Shown: positions 48,354 to 58,431 of the stretch, piece after piece
Position numbering within the stretch: position 1 is the first letter of the stretch
Layout of the letters: every line of letters starts with the position of its first letter
Assembly (NCBI GenBank): GCA_003209165.1
Contig: QCSL01000001.1
Span: 1-64,000, forward strand
DNA: 64,000 bases
Direction: 5' to 3'
DNA from: Synechococcus sp. AG-670-B23
Lineage (GTDB): Bacteria; Cyanobacteriota; Cyanobacteriia; PCC-6307; Cyanobiaceae
Translations under genes and position numbers: made by a program
The notes under the pieces: generated by a model
The model's input: the letters and a program-made list of their open reading frames with translations, nothing else
The model's database searches: none
What the model was told of the DNA's origin: nothing

Positions 48354-51080
48354 CATGAGTTGATCCAAGGCAAGGGTCAGGCTCTGGTCCATCGCAACAG
48401 ATCGACCATCACTGACGACAATGCGGGCCAAGGAGGGCAGCCCCACCTTGCTAGTGCGCAAATACACCGGTTCCACGTAAAGAAGACCAGAACCAACGGG
48501 AAGCACAAGAAGATTGCCCTGCACAAGTTCAAGATCCTCCTGATTCCAAAGCCCAAACTGCTGGCTAACCTCTGGATCCTGATGAATCAGAGCCTGCACT
48601 TGTTCTGGGCCTAAGATATTTTTGTCTTTCGGGAAGTCGATCAGTTCCAATTCTCCGTAGTGATCACCATCGTTTCGCGCCGCCAACCACGCTGTCAGAT
48701 TTGGCCGAGCTAGTGGAGTAAGTGGCTGGAGCAGAAGAAATTCAGAGTTTTGATTATCTTGAACCTGGGCAGTTATGTGATAAGGCTCAACATCAACTTT
48801 TCGACCTGCATAGATCTCACTCGGGACCTGCCAAACATCATCTCCGCTATAAAAGATTCTGGGATCCGTAACGTGATAACGCTTTAGTTGATTCACCTGA
48901 ACATTGAAGAAATCCTCAGGAACTCGGCGGTGATCACGACCGTATTGGGGCATCGCCTGCATCGGTTCCATTAAGTCCGGGAAAACGCGATTCCAGGCTC
49001 TCACAATCGGATCATTGGGTTCTGAGATAAAAAAGCGAACACTGCCGTTGTAGGCATCGACGATGGCCTTCACCGAATTTCTTAAATACCGATCAGAATC
49101 TTCTGGTGAGACTGCTGCGCTGTAGGCCAGGGTGGAGCTGTGGGTGTAACCCTCGACGACCCAGTACTGATGTTGCCGGCGTCGCTCAGATGCCTGCTTG
49201 ATCGTGTTGATGGAGACTGGCTCAGCGTTTGGAATTGAGATCAAGTAAGGCTCACCGCGAAAATCAATGAATGGTGCGATTGCTTTGACGCGGCTGCGGA
49301 CATCGCGTCGGATCATCAGTTGGGAATCTTCGTTGATCGCCTTTGTTACAAGCAGTCGAGGTTCACGGAGATAAACTGCCGCTGCTGAGCGTTGAAGCCA
49401 GGATCCAATGGGTACTCCACCCGATCCGCGATAGTGGGTCGTGACATTGATGTCGCCTTCGGGGTAATCGAATTCCGGAATATCTGTCGGAGCAATCGCA
49501 TAGGGCGAAGGGAGCATCCCGTAATAGAGCGCTGCATCACCAACAGGGATCGCTTCATTCACCTCTGAACGTTCAATTCCTAGTGCTTCATTTCCCTGAA
49601 TTCGGGTTTCCGCACCGAGACCACTGATGAAATAAGAGGGCAGACCGTCGTAACTGCGTTCATTCACCGGACTGACGGTGAATCCGTAGCCGTGGGTGAA
49701 GATGAAATGACGGTTCTGCCAGGTTCTTGATCGACTCGGTAACGAGGATTGATCCAGTTCACGTGCCGTGAGAATTACCTGTTGCGCTGAATCGCTGTCT
49801 TGGTTAAGCGGATAACGGTCAACGGCTGCATTGGAAAAGCGGTAGTAGACGCGCAGCTGTTGCAGTTGTCGATTGGCTTCCAGCAGTGGACCGCTGTCCC
49901 ACAAGCGCACATTCTCCAAAGTGCTGGCGCCTTTCTTCCGATCTGCGGCGCTGAGCCGTGATTGAGGTTCTTTGGCCTCACTTTTGATCAGATCCAACTG
50001 GAAACCCCATCGGGTGTTCCGAATGGCGTGTGCCAGATAAGGAGCTTGCAGATTGATCTCCTGAGGCCGTACCACAAGCCAGCGGACCAGCGGTGTGGCC
50101 ACCATCTCAAGTGCCACTAGCGTCGCCAAGGCCAATGCAAGATATTGACGCAGCCGCCTCCGACAGGGCAACAGAAGCGCAAGAGCAATAAGCACCAGCA
50201 GCAGCGTGGCGAAAGCACGAAACGGGAGGGTGAGATGGGCCTGCAGCCATCCGGCCCCAGCGACCAGGCCATGTTGGGACCATAGGAGCTGATGCCTCGA
50301 TAACCACACAAGGCCTGCTGCTCCGAAAACCTGAAATGCTGACAATGACCTGATCAGATGAATCTGTCGCGGCGCCAAGGCGGGACTGGCCCAGTCAGAG
50401 ATGGCTTGTGAGCACGCCAGGACACGCCAGAGCTCAAAGCAGAGGGTGAAAGCGGCGCCCAAGACCAGCAGTTCAAGGCCCAGATGCAATCCGGCAAAAC
50501 GCCCCAACCCGAAGCTCAGATCGGCTCCGAGCAATGGGTCTTTCTGGGATTCGTTGGGAATCGAGAGGGCCAGTGACCAGATTCCCCAGCCGCGGCTGAC
50601 GATAACGACCAGTGAAGCCGCAATGATCCGTGCCAACCATGGCCTCAAAAGAGGCCATGCCATCGCCAGGCCAATCCCCCCAACTTGGACGAGGGCCACA
50701 ACTGAGCTGATCCGGTTGTAGGGCCATAGGTGTGGCTGCCACTCTCCCAACTGAAACGGATCACGGACGGCCAACGCCAAAAGATCAAGCGTCAGCAGTG
50801 CACTGATCATCACCACACCAGCGCAGATCAGCAGGGCGGTGCCGTAGGACCATCCAGCCAGGCTGACCCCCTGGAATGATGTCGGATTCTGTTGTCTGAA
50901 TTGCCTGGACCAGGCCCGTGCTGCCAGCAAGGGCAGCATTGCCACCCCCGCCAATAGAAGTTGAAGGAGCCAGCGTTCCAGCAGAACATTGGTCCACTTG
51001 AACTGATCAAACCAGAGCCACTCGATCTGCATCCGGGCTGCAACAACAACCAGCGGCAGCAGAAGAAGGAGGCGTCTCAT
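48333..51080 (-). CDS. UPF0182 family large membrane protein
   Basis: 915 aa, multiple N-terminal TM helices; NRHFIFTHGYGFTVSPVNERSYDGLPSYFISG typical. Confidence 0.93.
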   Translation of the reverse strand: MRRLLLLLPLVVVAARMQIEWLWFDQFKWTNVLLERWLLQLLLAGVAMLPLLAARAWSRQFRQQNPTSFQGVSLAGWSYGTALLICAGVVMISALLTLDLLALAVRDPFQLGEWQPHLWPYNRISSVVALVQVGGIGLAMAWPLLRPWLARIIAASLVVIVSRGWGIWSLALSIPNESQKDPLLGADLSFGLGRFAGLHLGLELLVLGAAFTLCFELWRVLACSQAISDWASPALAPRQIHLIRSLSAFQVFGAAGLVWLSRHQLLWSQHGLVAGAGWLQAHLTLPFRAFATLLLVLIALALLLPCRRRLRQYLALALATLVALEMVATPLVRWLVVRPQEINLQAPYLAHAIRNTRWGFQLDLIKSEAKEPQSRLSAADRKKGASTLENVRLWDSGPLLEANRQLQQLRVYYRFSNAAVDRYPLNQDSDSAQQVILTARELDQSSLPSRSRTWQNRHFIFTHGYGFTVSPVNERSYDGLPSYFISGLGAETRIQGNEALGIERSEVNEAIPVGDAALYYGMLPSPYAIAPTDIPEFDYPEGDINVTTHYRGSGGVPIGSWLQRSAAAVYLREPRLLVTKAINEDSQLMIRRDVRSRVKAIAPFIDFRGEPYLISIPNAEPVSINTIKQASERRRQHQYWVVEGYTHSSTLAYSAAVSPEDSDRYLRNSVKAIVDAYNGSVRFFISEPNDPIVRAWNRVFPDLMEPMQAMPQYGRDHRRVPEDFFNVQVNQLKRYHVTDPRIFYSGDDVWQVPSEIYAGRKVDVEPYHITAQVQDNQNSEFLLLQPLTPLARPNLTAWLAARNDGDHYGELELIDFPKDKNILGPEQVQALIHQDPEVSQQFGLWNQEDLELVQGNLLVLPVGSGLLYVEPVYLRTSKVGLPSLARIVVSDGRSVAMDQSLTLALDQLMKKAPPV

Positions 51081-52936
51081 GGGAGGCCAGCAATGTCTCG
51101 GAACCGATCACCGTTGATCGTTTCCTCAGCAATCAAAACGTCCACCAGTTGATCCATCAACTCCCGGCGCGGCTCTAACAAAGCGATGGCTTGCGCTAAG
51201 GCATTTTTTGCAAGCTGGCGGATTTGGGCATCAATGGCTTGGCCAGTTGACTCTGCGTAGCCAGGTCGTTGGTTGAACCAGTCGCGCCCCAGAAAAACCT
51301 CGGTGCCCGGGCCTTCAAGGGCCATCGGTCCGAGGTTGGAAAAGCCAAAGCGCGTCACCATCTCCCGCGCAAGTTGTGCCACCATCTGGAGGTCTCCACT
51401 GGCCCCCTGGGTGATCTCGAGCGATCCGAAAACCACCTGCTCTGCAGCCCGTCCGCCAAGGGACACCACCAGATCGGCTAGACAGGACGACCGTGTGATC
51501 AAGCCGGAGTCCAACACCTCCTCGTCGGGCATGAAGCGGGTGTAACCACCGGCTCCGCCCCGGGGAAGAATAGTGACCTTGTCCACCGCGTTGGCAGCCG
51601 GAATAAGGCTGGCCACCAGGGCATGACCCACTTCGTGGTATGCGATGAGCCGTTTTTTGGCGCTGTCTTGCAAGGGACGATTGCTCAGCCCCATGGTGAT
51701 CCGCTCCAAGGCACCTTCAAGCTGGAATTGACCGATGCGGAGCACGTTCTGGCGGGCCGTGAGGATGGCTGCTTCGTTAAGCAGATTTGCCAGATCAGCA
51801 CCGGAGAATCCAGGGGTCCGACTTGCCCAATCCGACAAAGAGACGGAATCATCGAGTGGCCGAGTTCTGGCGTGCACCGCGAGAATGGCCTCGCGACCAC
51901 GGCGATCGGGCAGCCCCACATCAATGCGGCGGTCGAAACGGCCTGGACGCAAGAGCGCCGCATCCAGCACGTCAGCGCGGTTCGTGGCCGCCAAAAGGAT
52001 GACGCCCGAGTTCTCCTCGAATCCATCCATCTCCGTCAGGAGTTGGTTGAGGGTCTGTTCCCGTTCATCGTTGCCGCCGCCAATACCGGCACCCCGCTGG
52101 CGACCCACCGCATCGATCTCGTCGATGAAAACGATGCAGGGGGACTTCTCCTTGGCTTGGCGGAAGAGATCGCGAACCCTGCTCGCACCAACACCCACGA
52201 AAAGCTCAACAAACTCGGAGGCCGCGATGGAGAAGAAGGGCACCCCCGCTTCCCCTGCAATTGCTTTGGCAAGTAGCGTTTTTCCAGTTCCCGGGGGGCC
52301 TACCAACAGCACACCCCTTGGGATCTTCGCTCCTAGCCGAATAAATGCCTCGGGCTGCTTGAGAAAGGTGACCACCTCCTCAAGTTCCAGCCGTGCATCG
52401 TTCATGCCGGCAACATCCTCAAAACGAAGCTGCAGGTCTTCCTGTGGCTTCAACCGAGGTTGACTGCGCCCAAAACCCAGTGCCCGATTCGCCATCTTGG
52501 CTGAACGCTTCAGCAAGAGCGATAAACCGACCACCACGAGCAGCACCAGAAAAAGGGTCCCCGCTAGTTCCCGAGCTGCTTGTTCGCGGCGAATATCAAC
52601 GACCGTCAGGGGCGTGCCTGAACTCTCAGCGGCCCGAAGAATTTGGTTGTCGTTGGCGAAAACGGGAACTGTGACCTGCCGGCCATCGTTGTATTGGACC
52701 CTGACCTCCCTGCGGCCCGGGACAAGATCCAACTGCTTGATGACTTTTGCGTCAATGTCCTTCAGCAGGGTGGAGTAACTCACCGAGTCCTGTTCCTTCC
52801 AGAAACCCTGAACCGAGGAAGGTTGGACCTTCTGAGGGGCAGCGGAACCACTGGAGCTGTCCGAACCTGTTACCACGTCAACGCTGCACTTCGTTGAGCC
52901 TAGCGATTTGACGCAAGGGGGTTCCAAACGAGACAA
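51077..52936 (-). CDS. ftsH: ATP-dependent zinc metalloprotease FtsH (apparently one TM segment); GTG start near VVTGSDSSS also possible
   Basis: [18 protein letters not shown]...[23 protein letters not shown]...[10 protein letters not shown] zinc motif. Confidence 0.95.
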   Translation of the reverse strand: MSRLEPPCVKSLGSTKCSVDVVTGSDSSSGSAAPQKVQPSSVQGFWKEQDSVSYSTLLKDIDAKVIKQLDLVPGRREVRVQYNDGRQVTVPVFANDNQILRAAESSGTPLTVVDIRREQAARELAGTLFLVLLVVVGLSLLLKRSAKMANRALGFGRSQPRLKPQEDLQLRFEDVAGMNDARLELEEVVTFLKQPEAFIRLGAKIPRGVLLVGPPGTGKTLLAKAIAGEAGVPFFSIAASEFVELFVGVGASRVRDLFRQAKEKSPCIVFIDEIDAVGRQRGAGIGGGNDEREQTLNQLLTEMDGFEENSGVILLAATNRADVLDAALLRPGRFDRRIDVGLPDRRGREAILAVHARTRPLDDSVSLSDWASRTPGFSGADLANLLNEAAILTARQNVLRIGQFQLEGALERITMGLSNRPLQDSAKKRLIAYHEVGHALVASLIPAANAVDKVTILPRGGAGGYTRFMPDEEVLDSGLITRSSCLADLVVSLGGRAAEQVVFGSLEITQGASGDLQMVAQLAREMVTRFGFSNLGPMALEGPGTEVFLGRDWFNQRPGYAESTGQAIDAQIRQLAKNALAQAIALLEPRRELMDQLVDVLIAEETINGDRFRDIAGLP

Positions 52937-52963
52937 TCTCTGTTTGGAAATACACCAGGCGCA

Positions 52964-53140
52964 ATGGCCGTCCCGAAGAAGAAAACATCCAAGGCCAAGC
53001 GCAACCAGCGCAGTGCCACATGGAAGGCCAAGGCAGCCGTCGCAGCACAGCGTGCCATGTCTATCGGCAAGTCTGTGTTAAGCGGCCGGGCCCAGGGTTT
53101 TGTCTACCCGGTGAGTGAGTCCGAAGACGCTGAATCCTGA
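52964..53140 (+). CDS. rpmF: 50S ribosomal protein L32 (absent from ORF track)
   Basis: [58 protein letters not shown]. Confidence 0.96.
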   Translation: MAVPKKKTSKAKRNQRSATWKAKAAVAAQRAMSIGKSVLSGRAQGFVYPVSESEDAES

Positions 53141-54114
53141 ATACCACCGCGGAGGTGGATTCGCCGCAGGGTGCGATCCGAATCCACCTCCAACACAACA
53201 TCCGCCGGCATCTGTCGAAAACTGCTCGATGGCAGCGAGCAGAGAATCATTCGGATGAAACGTTCCAGTTCTGAGTTGGAAAGCGATGCTCCTCGTTCCA
53301 ACTGAAGGGTTGCTTCCTGTTGCCTTTTCCAAAGCAATGGAGCGTTGAAGTCAATTGCTCGCAGTTGCCAGAGTTGATCAAAACAACTCCAAGAGGCCTC
53401 GTATTTGGCGAGCATCGGTTGCAGTTTCTGGCGCCACTCCCGCTCCTGGGGAGTTAAAGGGGTCTCGAGATGGGGCTCATCTCCAGCTGAGTCAACGTTT
53501 GATCTGCACCCTACAAACCAACCCTCCAAAATCAACAGGTCGGCATTGCAACGACGCCAGCCGTTGCGATCTCCACGCCCTTGTCGCTTGGCTTTATCGA
53601 AACAGGGCATCAAGACCTCCTGACCCTGACGCCTTCGTTCAAGACAGTCCTGTAGGAGCTCCAAGTCATGGCTGCCGGGGAGGGCGCGGGGCACACCCCA
53701 GGGGTTGCCGCGCATCGCGGCATCAAGCCGATCAGCTTCGAAATAAAAATCATCCAGCGAAACCACCTGTATGGAAAGGCCAAGAGCCTTGGCGGCAGCT
53801 TCAATCCATAGCCCAAGAGTGGTCTTTCCACATCCCGGCAGAGCACTGAGTCCGAGCAGACGGCGTTCTCCCTGATACTGCTCCGCCAGGCTCAGAACAG
53901 GAAGTCCAACAGACCACAACCAATCCGGCGCCGCCTTGGGGTGCCATTGATCCAGGGCCACCTGATGACGCTTGGCCCTGCGCTGCTCAGCAAACCAAAT
54001 CTCCAGTTCGCCCAATTCGAGATGGTGAAGCAACCGTTGCTGGTCGCTGTTCGGAATGAAGCGTTGGCCTTCAGGATCCAACTTTGAACGCCTCCAAAAC
54101 AACGGCGTAGACAA
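53104..54114 (-). CDS. glyK: D-glycerate 3-kinase
   Basis: [67 protein letters not shown]...LILEGWFVG. Confidence 0.9.
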   Translation of the reverse strand: MSTPLFWRRSKLDPEGQRFIPNSDQQRLLHHLELGELEIWFAEQRRAKRHQVALDQWHPKAAPDWLWSVGLPVLSLAEQYQGERRLLGLSALPGCGKTTLGLWIEAAAKALGLSIQVVSLDDFYFEADRLDAAMRGNPWGVPRALPGSHDLELLQDCLERRRQGQEVLMPCFDKAKRQGRGDRNGWRRCNADLLILEGWFVGCRSNVDSAGDEPHLETPLTPQEREWRQKLQPMLAKYEASWSCFDQLWQLRAIDFNAPLLWKRQQEATLQLERGASLSNSELERFIRMILCSLPSSSFRQMPADVVLEVDSDRTLRRIHLRGGIQDSASSDSLTG

Positions 54115-54382
54115 ATCCGAGCCGCAGGTTGTCGAGCCAGGGGAGACGACGACGCCCGAGCACCATCAGTTCACAGACGATGAGGGCATAGAACGCTGTG
54201 TAGGTCCTGAGCCCTACAGCATCCAGGATGTAAACGGGGAGATTGCTGCCGATGAAAAATCCGAGCAGAAGCAGCAGCAATGAGGCACTCCGGCGCCACC
54301 AGGGTCCAGACCAAGAACTCTTGATCCCTGCACCCCAACTGTTCTGAAGCCCCGCCAGGCGTGTGCGCTGGATTGAGCTCAT
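54071..54382 (-). CDS. DUF565/Ycf20-like membrane protein
   Basis: LLLLLLGFFIGSNLPVYILDAVGLRTYTAFYALIVCELMVLGRRR. Confidence 0.75.
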   Translation of the reverse strand: MSSIQRTRLAGLQNSWGAGIKSSWSGPWWRRSASLLLLLLGFFIGSNLPVYILDAVGLRTYTAFYALIVCELMVLGRRRLPWLDNLRLGFVYAVVLEAFKVGS

Positions 54383-55158
54383 CGATCTGGAACCGACAGC
54401 AAGGTCTCCAGATACTTCAGCGTTACAAACCCCTCCTGGCAAGAGGCACCGGAAAGCACGGTCGCTGGTAGCCCAGGGTCCCCCAGGTGGTCCAGCACTG
54501 CAGATGCTTGGTCACCGGCAACACGAAGAGCTTCGGCATCCCAGGGGGAAGGGGTCAAGAGACAGCGCAGACCCGCTGCTCTTGTCGCATAGAGACCCGC
54601 GGCAGAATCTTCGATGGCGAGGCTGGCAACGCTATTGGCGCCACTGAGCTTCATTGCCAGATGATAGCCGTCCGGTGCTGGCTTTCCTGAGGCAACGTCA
54701 TCCGATGTCACCACGCCATCGAAGCGGGGAATCTGCTTCTGGATCTGTTCAAGTAGAGCCATCACCGAGGCCGATCCACTGGAGGTAACGATCCACTGCT
54801 GTACGCCGGCGCCGTTCAGCTCCTGCAAAAGCCTCCTGACACCCGGGCGCATTTTCACGTGTCCTTGGCGGACCCGTTCCAGGTAATGCAACCGTTTTCG
54901 ATCACGCACCTGGTCCAGTTGTTTCTTGCTGAGCTTCACCCCACAGGCTTCAGCATGAAGCTTCACCCTGCGGAGTCCACCCGGGATCGCTAGCAGCCTG
55001 TTGTAAAGGGCTTCATCCCAATAAAAGGGAAGATTCAGCTCCTTGAAGGCCGTATTGAAGGCCGGACGATGACCGTCCATTTCCGTGTCGGCCAAAGTGC
55101 CATCTACATCCCAAAACACCGCTGAAAGCCTGTTCACCTTGAGGAGAAGCAACGGCAC
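54379..55158 (-). CDS. HAD-superfamily hydrolase (CbbY-like)
   Basis: AVFWDVDGTLADTEMDGHRPAFNTAFKELNL...VTSDDVASGKPAPDGYHLA. Confidence 0.88.
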   Translation of the reverse strand: MPLLLLKVNRLSAVFWDVDGTLADTEMDGHRPAFNTAFKELNLPFYWDEALYNRLLAIPGGLRRVKLHAEACGVKLSKKQLDQVRDRKRLHYLERVRQGHVKMRPGVRRLLQELNGAGVQQWIVTSSGSASVMALLEQIQKQIPRFDGVVTSDDVASGKPAPDGYHLAMKLSGANSVASLAIEDSAAGLYATRAAGLRCLLTPSPWDAEALRVAGDQASAVLDHLGDPGLPATVLSGASCQEGFVTLKYLETLLSVPDR

Positions 55159-55190
55159 AATGCTGGGACATCACCCTCTGTTGCGTTCCC

Positions 55191-57089
55191 TTGCCGGCTG
55201 TTCCAACCCACTGGTCCTGGTCTCTTCCAGCCGTGGTGGAACCATCACCACTGCGAGGGCTCGATTTACCGCTGGCGCTGCGTTGTGTTCTGCGGCGCAG
55301 AGGATTCACTTCAACATCCGAGGCTAAGAGGTTTCTCTCTCCTGGTGATCTGCCCCCCACCCAAGATCACTTTCCTGACCTTGAGCAGGCCTGCACGCGA
55401 TTGATTGCCGCCTGCCAATCCCGTGAACGGGTGGCCATCTGTGGTGATTACGACGCCGATGGAATGACCAGCACAGCACTGCTGTTGCGTGCGTTGGCCC
55501 CTCTCGGCGCTGATCCGGAACCAGCGATTCCCTCGCGGATGGAGGAGGGATATGGCCTCAATCCAGCCATGGTGCAGCGGCTCTACGACAATGGAGTGCG
55601 GCTTTTGGTCACCGTTGATAACGGCGTTGCCGCAAGAGAAGCGCTCGAATTGGCTGTCAGGTTGAGAATGCAGGTGATCGTGACCGATCACCACACCATC
55701 CCGGCGGAACGACCGCCCATGACCGCTCTCATCCACCCGGCCACAACACCGGAGGGATCGCCCTATCGCGGACTGGCCGGCGTGGGGCTGGCCTATGTGC
55801 TTGCCCATGCCGTTGCCGAGAGCCTGAACAAACCTGAAGCCATTCGTGTGGCTCGAGACCTGTTCTGCATCGGCACGGTGGCCGATATGGCTCCTCTTGT
55901 GGGGGCCAATCGCAGTTGGTTGCTTGAGGGGCTGAATCATCTGCACCGGTCCGAGTGCAAGGGCTTGCAAGCGCTTCAGCGGTTGGCGGGTCTCGGTGAA
56001 CGTCCACTAACGGCCGAGGACATCGGATTTCAGATTGCACCACGCATCAATGCCGTCGGTCGCCTTGGTGAACCAAGGCTTGTTGTGGATCTGCTCACGG
56101 CCGAGGATCCTGATTCGGCCATGGGCTTGGCTCGCCGTTGTGATGATTTCAACCGTCAGCGACGGGATCTCTGCGACGCGATCGAAGCGGAAGCCGTGGC
56201 TCTTGTTGAGGCGGAGAGCAGAGATGCTCTTCCTTCCTTCTTGCTGCTGGCACAAAGCCACTGGCACCACGGAGTGATTGGAATTGTTGCTGCGCGCCTG
56301 ATGGAGCGCTACCACCGTCCCACTGCTCTGCTGGCTGGTGACGGTGATGGATTCCTTCGGGCTTCAGTGCGTGGGCCCGTCGGCTTTGCCGTGGATCGTG
56401 CCCTCTCCAGCTGCAGTGATTTGTTAGAACGCTTTGGTGGCCATCTCGCAGCAGGGGGGTTCACCGTAAAAGCGGAGCTTGTGCATGCCCTGCATGAGCG
56501 CCTTTGCATCGAGGCGGATGGATGGCTGATGACCCAGGCCCGGGGGCGCCCCGTGCAACCTGACGCTCTACTTCAATTGAAGGATGTGAACTGGGATCTG
56601 TGGCGCCATCTGCAATCCCTAGCCCCCTTTGGCATCGGTCATCCGAAACCGCTGTTCTGGTCGCGGGGCGTGAATGTTGAGGAGCGCCGCGATCTCAAGG
56701 GAGGCCATCTGGCCCTGACGTTGCGCCAAGGAGAGAGCGAGCGTCGCGCCATCGCTTGGCGTTGGGATCCGTCAGCGATTGTTCCCGAATGCTGTGACGT
56801 GGCTTACAGCATTTCGATCAATCGTTGGCAGGGCGAACAGCGTCTACAACTCGAGCTCAAAGCGATTCGTACCCATACCGAGTTGGTGTTGATCGACCGT
56901 GGGTCGCGGCAGTACATCGCTCGTTGGACAGAAGCCTCAGGTCTGATGCTGATCAATGGTGAGGGTGAGACACTCCAGGCGAGCATTCAACAAGAAAGAT
57001 CCCTCACCAGTAACGACGACCTGGCAAGGGATCAGCGAGTGATTCAGTTAATCGAGGAAGCCTGTCTTGGCCTGGGGCTTCGTCCTTGA
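55191..57089 (+). CDS. recJ: Single-stranded-DNA-specific exonuclease RecJ
   Basis: AICGDYDADGMTSTALLLRAL...VTVDNGVAAREALELAVRLRMQVIVTDHHT (DHH motifs). Confidence 0.95.
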   Translation: MPAVPTHWSWSLPAVVEPSPLRGLDLPLALRCVLRRRGFTSTSEAKRFLSPGDLPPTQDHFPDLEQACTRLIAACQSRERVAICGDYDADGMTSTALLLRALAPLGADPEPAIPSRMEEGYGLNPAMVQRLYDNGVRLLVTVDNGVAAREALELAVRLRMQVIVTDHHTIPAERPPMTALIHPATTPEGSPYRGLAGVGLAYVLAHAVAESLNKPEAIRVARDLFCIGTVADMAPLVGANRSWLLEGLNHLHRSECKGLQALQRLAGLGERPLTAEDIGFQIAPRINAVGRLGEPRLVVDLLTAEDPDSAMGLARRCDDFNRQRRDLCDAIEAEAVALVEAESRDALPSFLLLAQSHWHHGVIGIVAARLMERYHRPTALLAGDGDGFLRASVRGPVGFAVDRALSSCSDLLERFGGHLAAGGFTVKAELVHALHERLCIEADGWLMTQARGRPVQPDALLQLKDVNWDLWRHLQSLAPFGIGHPKPLFWSRGVNVEERRDLKGGHLALTLRQGESERRAIAWRWDPSAIVPECCDVAYSISINRWQGEQRLQLELKAIRTHTELVLIDRGSRQYIARWTEASGLMLINGEGETLQASIQQERSLTSNDDLARDQRVIQLIEEACLGLGLRP

Positions 57090-57100
57090 ATCAAAACGAC

Positions 57101-57208
57101 TCAGAGTGCTCCGCGACGGTAGAAGAGGATGAAAATGACAGCAGGGCCGGCAATGGTGATCATCGCCAGGGCGGCAAAGTTGGCGATCAGGTGAATGTCA
57201 AAGCCCAT
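57101..57208 (-). CDS. psb30: Photosystem II protein Psb30/Ycf12 (absent from ORF track)
   Basis: Minus-strand reading [35 protein letters not shown]. Confidence 0.9.
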   Translation of the reverse strand: MGFDIHLIANFAALAMITIAGPAVIFILFYRRGAL

Positions 57209-57316
57209 GGCGATGCAGCGCTGTCCGAAATCGTTACGCCTCCCAGGCTACGGGGCTCAGTCCCATGAGCGATGGATTGGTTCTGATCTCTGTGATGGCT
57301 TGTCACAGCTTCAGTC

Positions 57317-57691
57317 ATGACCCGAGAGAAGCCGCAATGGACCTGCATCAAACACTGTGGCGCCTGTTGCCGACTCGCCCCCGAAGAGCGAGCTGATGCA
57401 CTGGCGGCTTTGAGCGAGGAGCAACAACGCACCTATCTGGGCATGGTTGGCGACGATGGCTGGTGCATTCACTACGACACGGGTAGTCAGCGCTGCTCGA
57501 TTTACGAGGAGCGTCCTGATTTTTGTCGTGTCAGCGGTTTGGGCCACCTGTTTGACGTTCCCGATGATCAGTTCAATGACTTCGCCATCACCTGTTGCAA
57601 TCAGCAGATCCGCAGCACCTATGGCGGTCGCAGTGGGGTGATGCGTAGGTTCAAGCGATCGCAGACAGCCGGAGGGCCTGTTGAACAATGA
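57317..57691 (+). CDS. YkgJ-type cysteine-cluster protein
   Basis: CIKHCGACCRLAP...CSIYEERPDFCRV...CNQQIRSTYG. Confidence 0.85.
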   Translation: MTREKPQWTCIKHCGACCRLAPEERADALAALSEEQQRTYLGMVGDDGWCIHYDTGSQRCSIYEERPDFCRVSGLGHLFDVPDDQFNDFAITCCNQQIRSTYGGRSGVMRRFKRSQTAGGPVEQ

Positions 57692-58013
57692 GCAAACCAG
57701 CAGCGAGTCGCGAAGCTTTGCTGCCGTTCTGTTCAGCACCTTCACCACGGTATTTGTGGCTGAACTGGGGGACAAAACACAGTTGGCAACACTATTGCTC
57801 TCCGCTCAGTCTGGCTCACCAGTTCTGGTGTTCATCGGTGCCGCACTGGCGTTGATTGCCTCCAGCCTTGTGGGCGTTCTTGTGGGGCAATGGTTGGCCA
57901 AAACCCTTCCCCCTGAGCGTCTTGAACTGATGGCTGGAGTGCTGATGGTGGCGCTTGGAATCTGGCTGGGTCTGCAGGCCGCCCGATCCCTTTGGCTTAA
58001 CGCCGCGAGCTGA
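57681..58013 (+). CDS. Half-size Gdt1/TMEM165 (UPF0016) protein, first of pair (Hmx-type)
   Basis: TFTTVFVAELGDKTQLATLLLS single ExGDKT motif in 110 aa. Confidence 0.9.
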   Translation: MNNEQTSSESRSFAAVLFSTFTTVFVAELGDKTQLATLLLSAQSGSPVLVFIGAALALIASSLVGVLVGQWLAKTLPPERLELMAGVLMVALGIWLGLQAARSLWLNAAS

Positions 58014-58015
58014 CT

Positions 58016-58333
58016 ATGGATTTCCCTCTTCTGATTTCCACCTTCTTGACGGTGTTCCTCGCTGAACTCGGTGACAAGACCCAACTCGCCACAGTTGCAA
58101 TCAGTGGCACCTCCAATCAGCCACTAGCGGTATTTCTTGGATCCTCATCAGCTTTGGTTCTTGCCAGTTTGCTAGGAGCCTTTGCCGGTGGATCCGTCGC
58201 GACGGTGATCCCCAGCGACTTTCTTCAGCTGGTGGCCTCCCTCGGTTTTCTTGTGATCGGCGGGCGCTTGCTGGTGCCTCTCTTCCATGGGAAGCAACTC
58301 ACTGCAGATGGAGATCAGACTCCTGAGCCCTAA
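58016..58333 (+). CDS. Half-size Gdt1/TMEM165 (UPF0016) protein, second of pair (Hmx-type)
   Basis: TFLTVFLAELGDKTQLATVAIS single ExGDKT motif in 105 aa. Confidence 0.9.
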   Translation: MDFPLLISTFLTVFLAELGDKTQLATVAISGTSNQPLAVFLGSSSALVLASLLGAFAGGSVATVIPSDFLQLVASLGFLVIGGRLLVPLFHGKQLTADGDQTPEP

Positions 58334-58431
58334 GGTGAATGCTGAAGGGCTAACTCCGCATGGCCTGCTGAACAGCTTCGGCCCCCTTCCGTCTCTCCCG
58401 TCCCTGATGGTCGGTTTCTGCGTACGCCAAG

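Noticed and set aside
57086-57268. 60 aa plus-strand ORF after recJ
   Set aside because: Overlies psb30 on the opposite strand; polar random-looking sequence.
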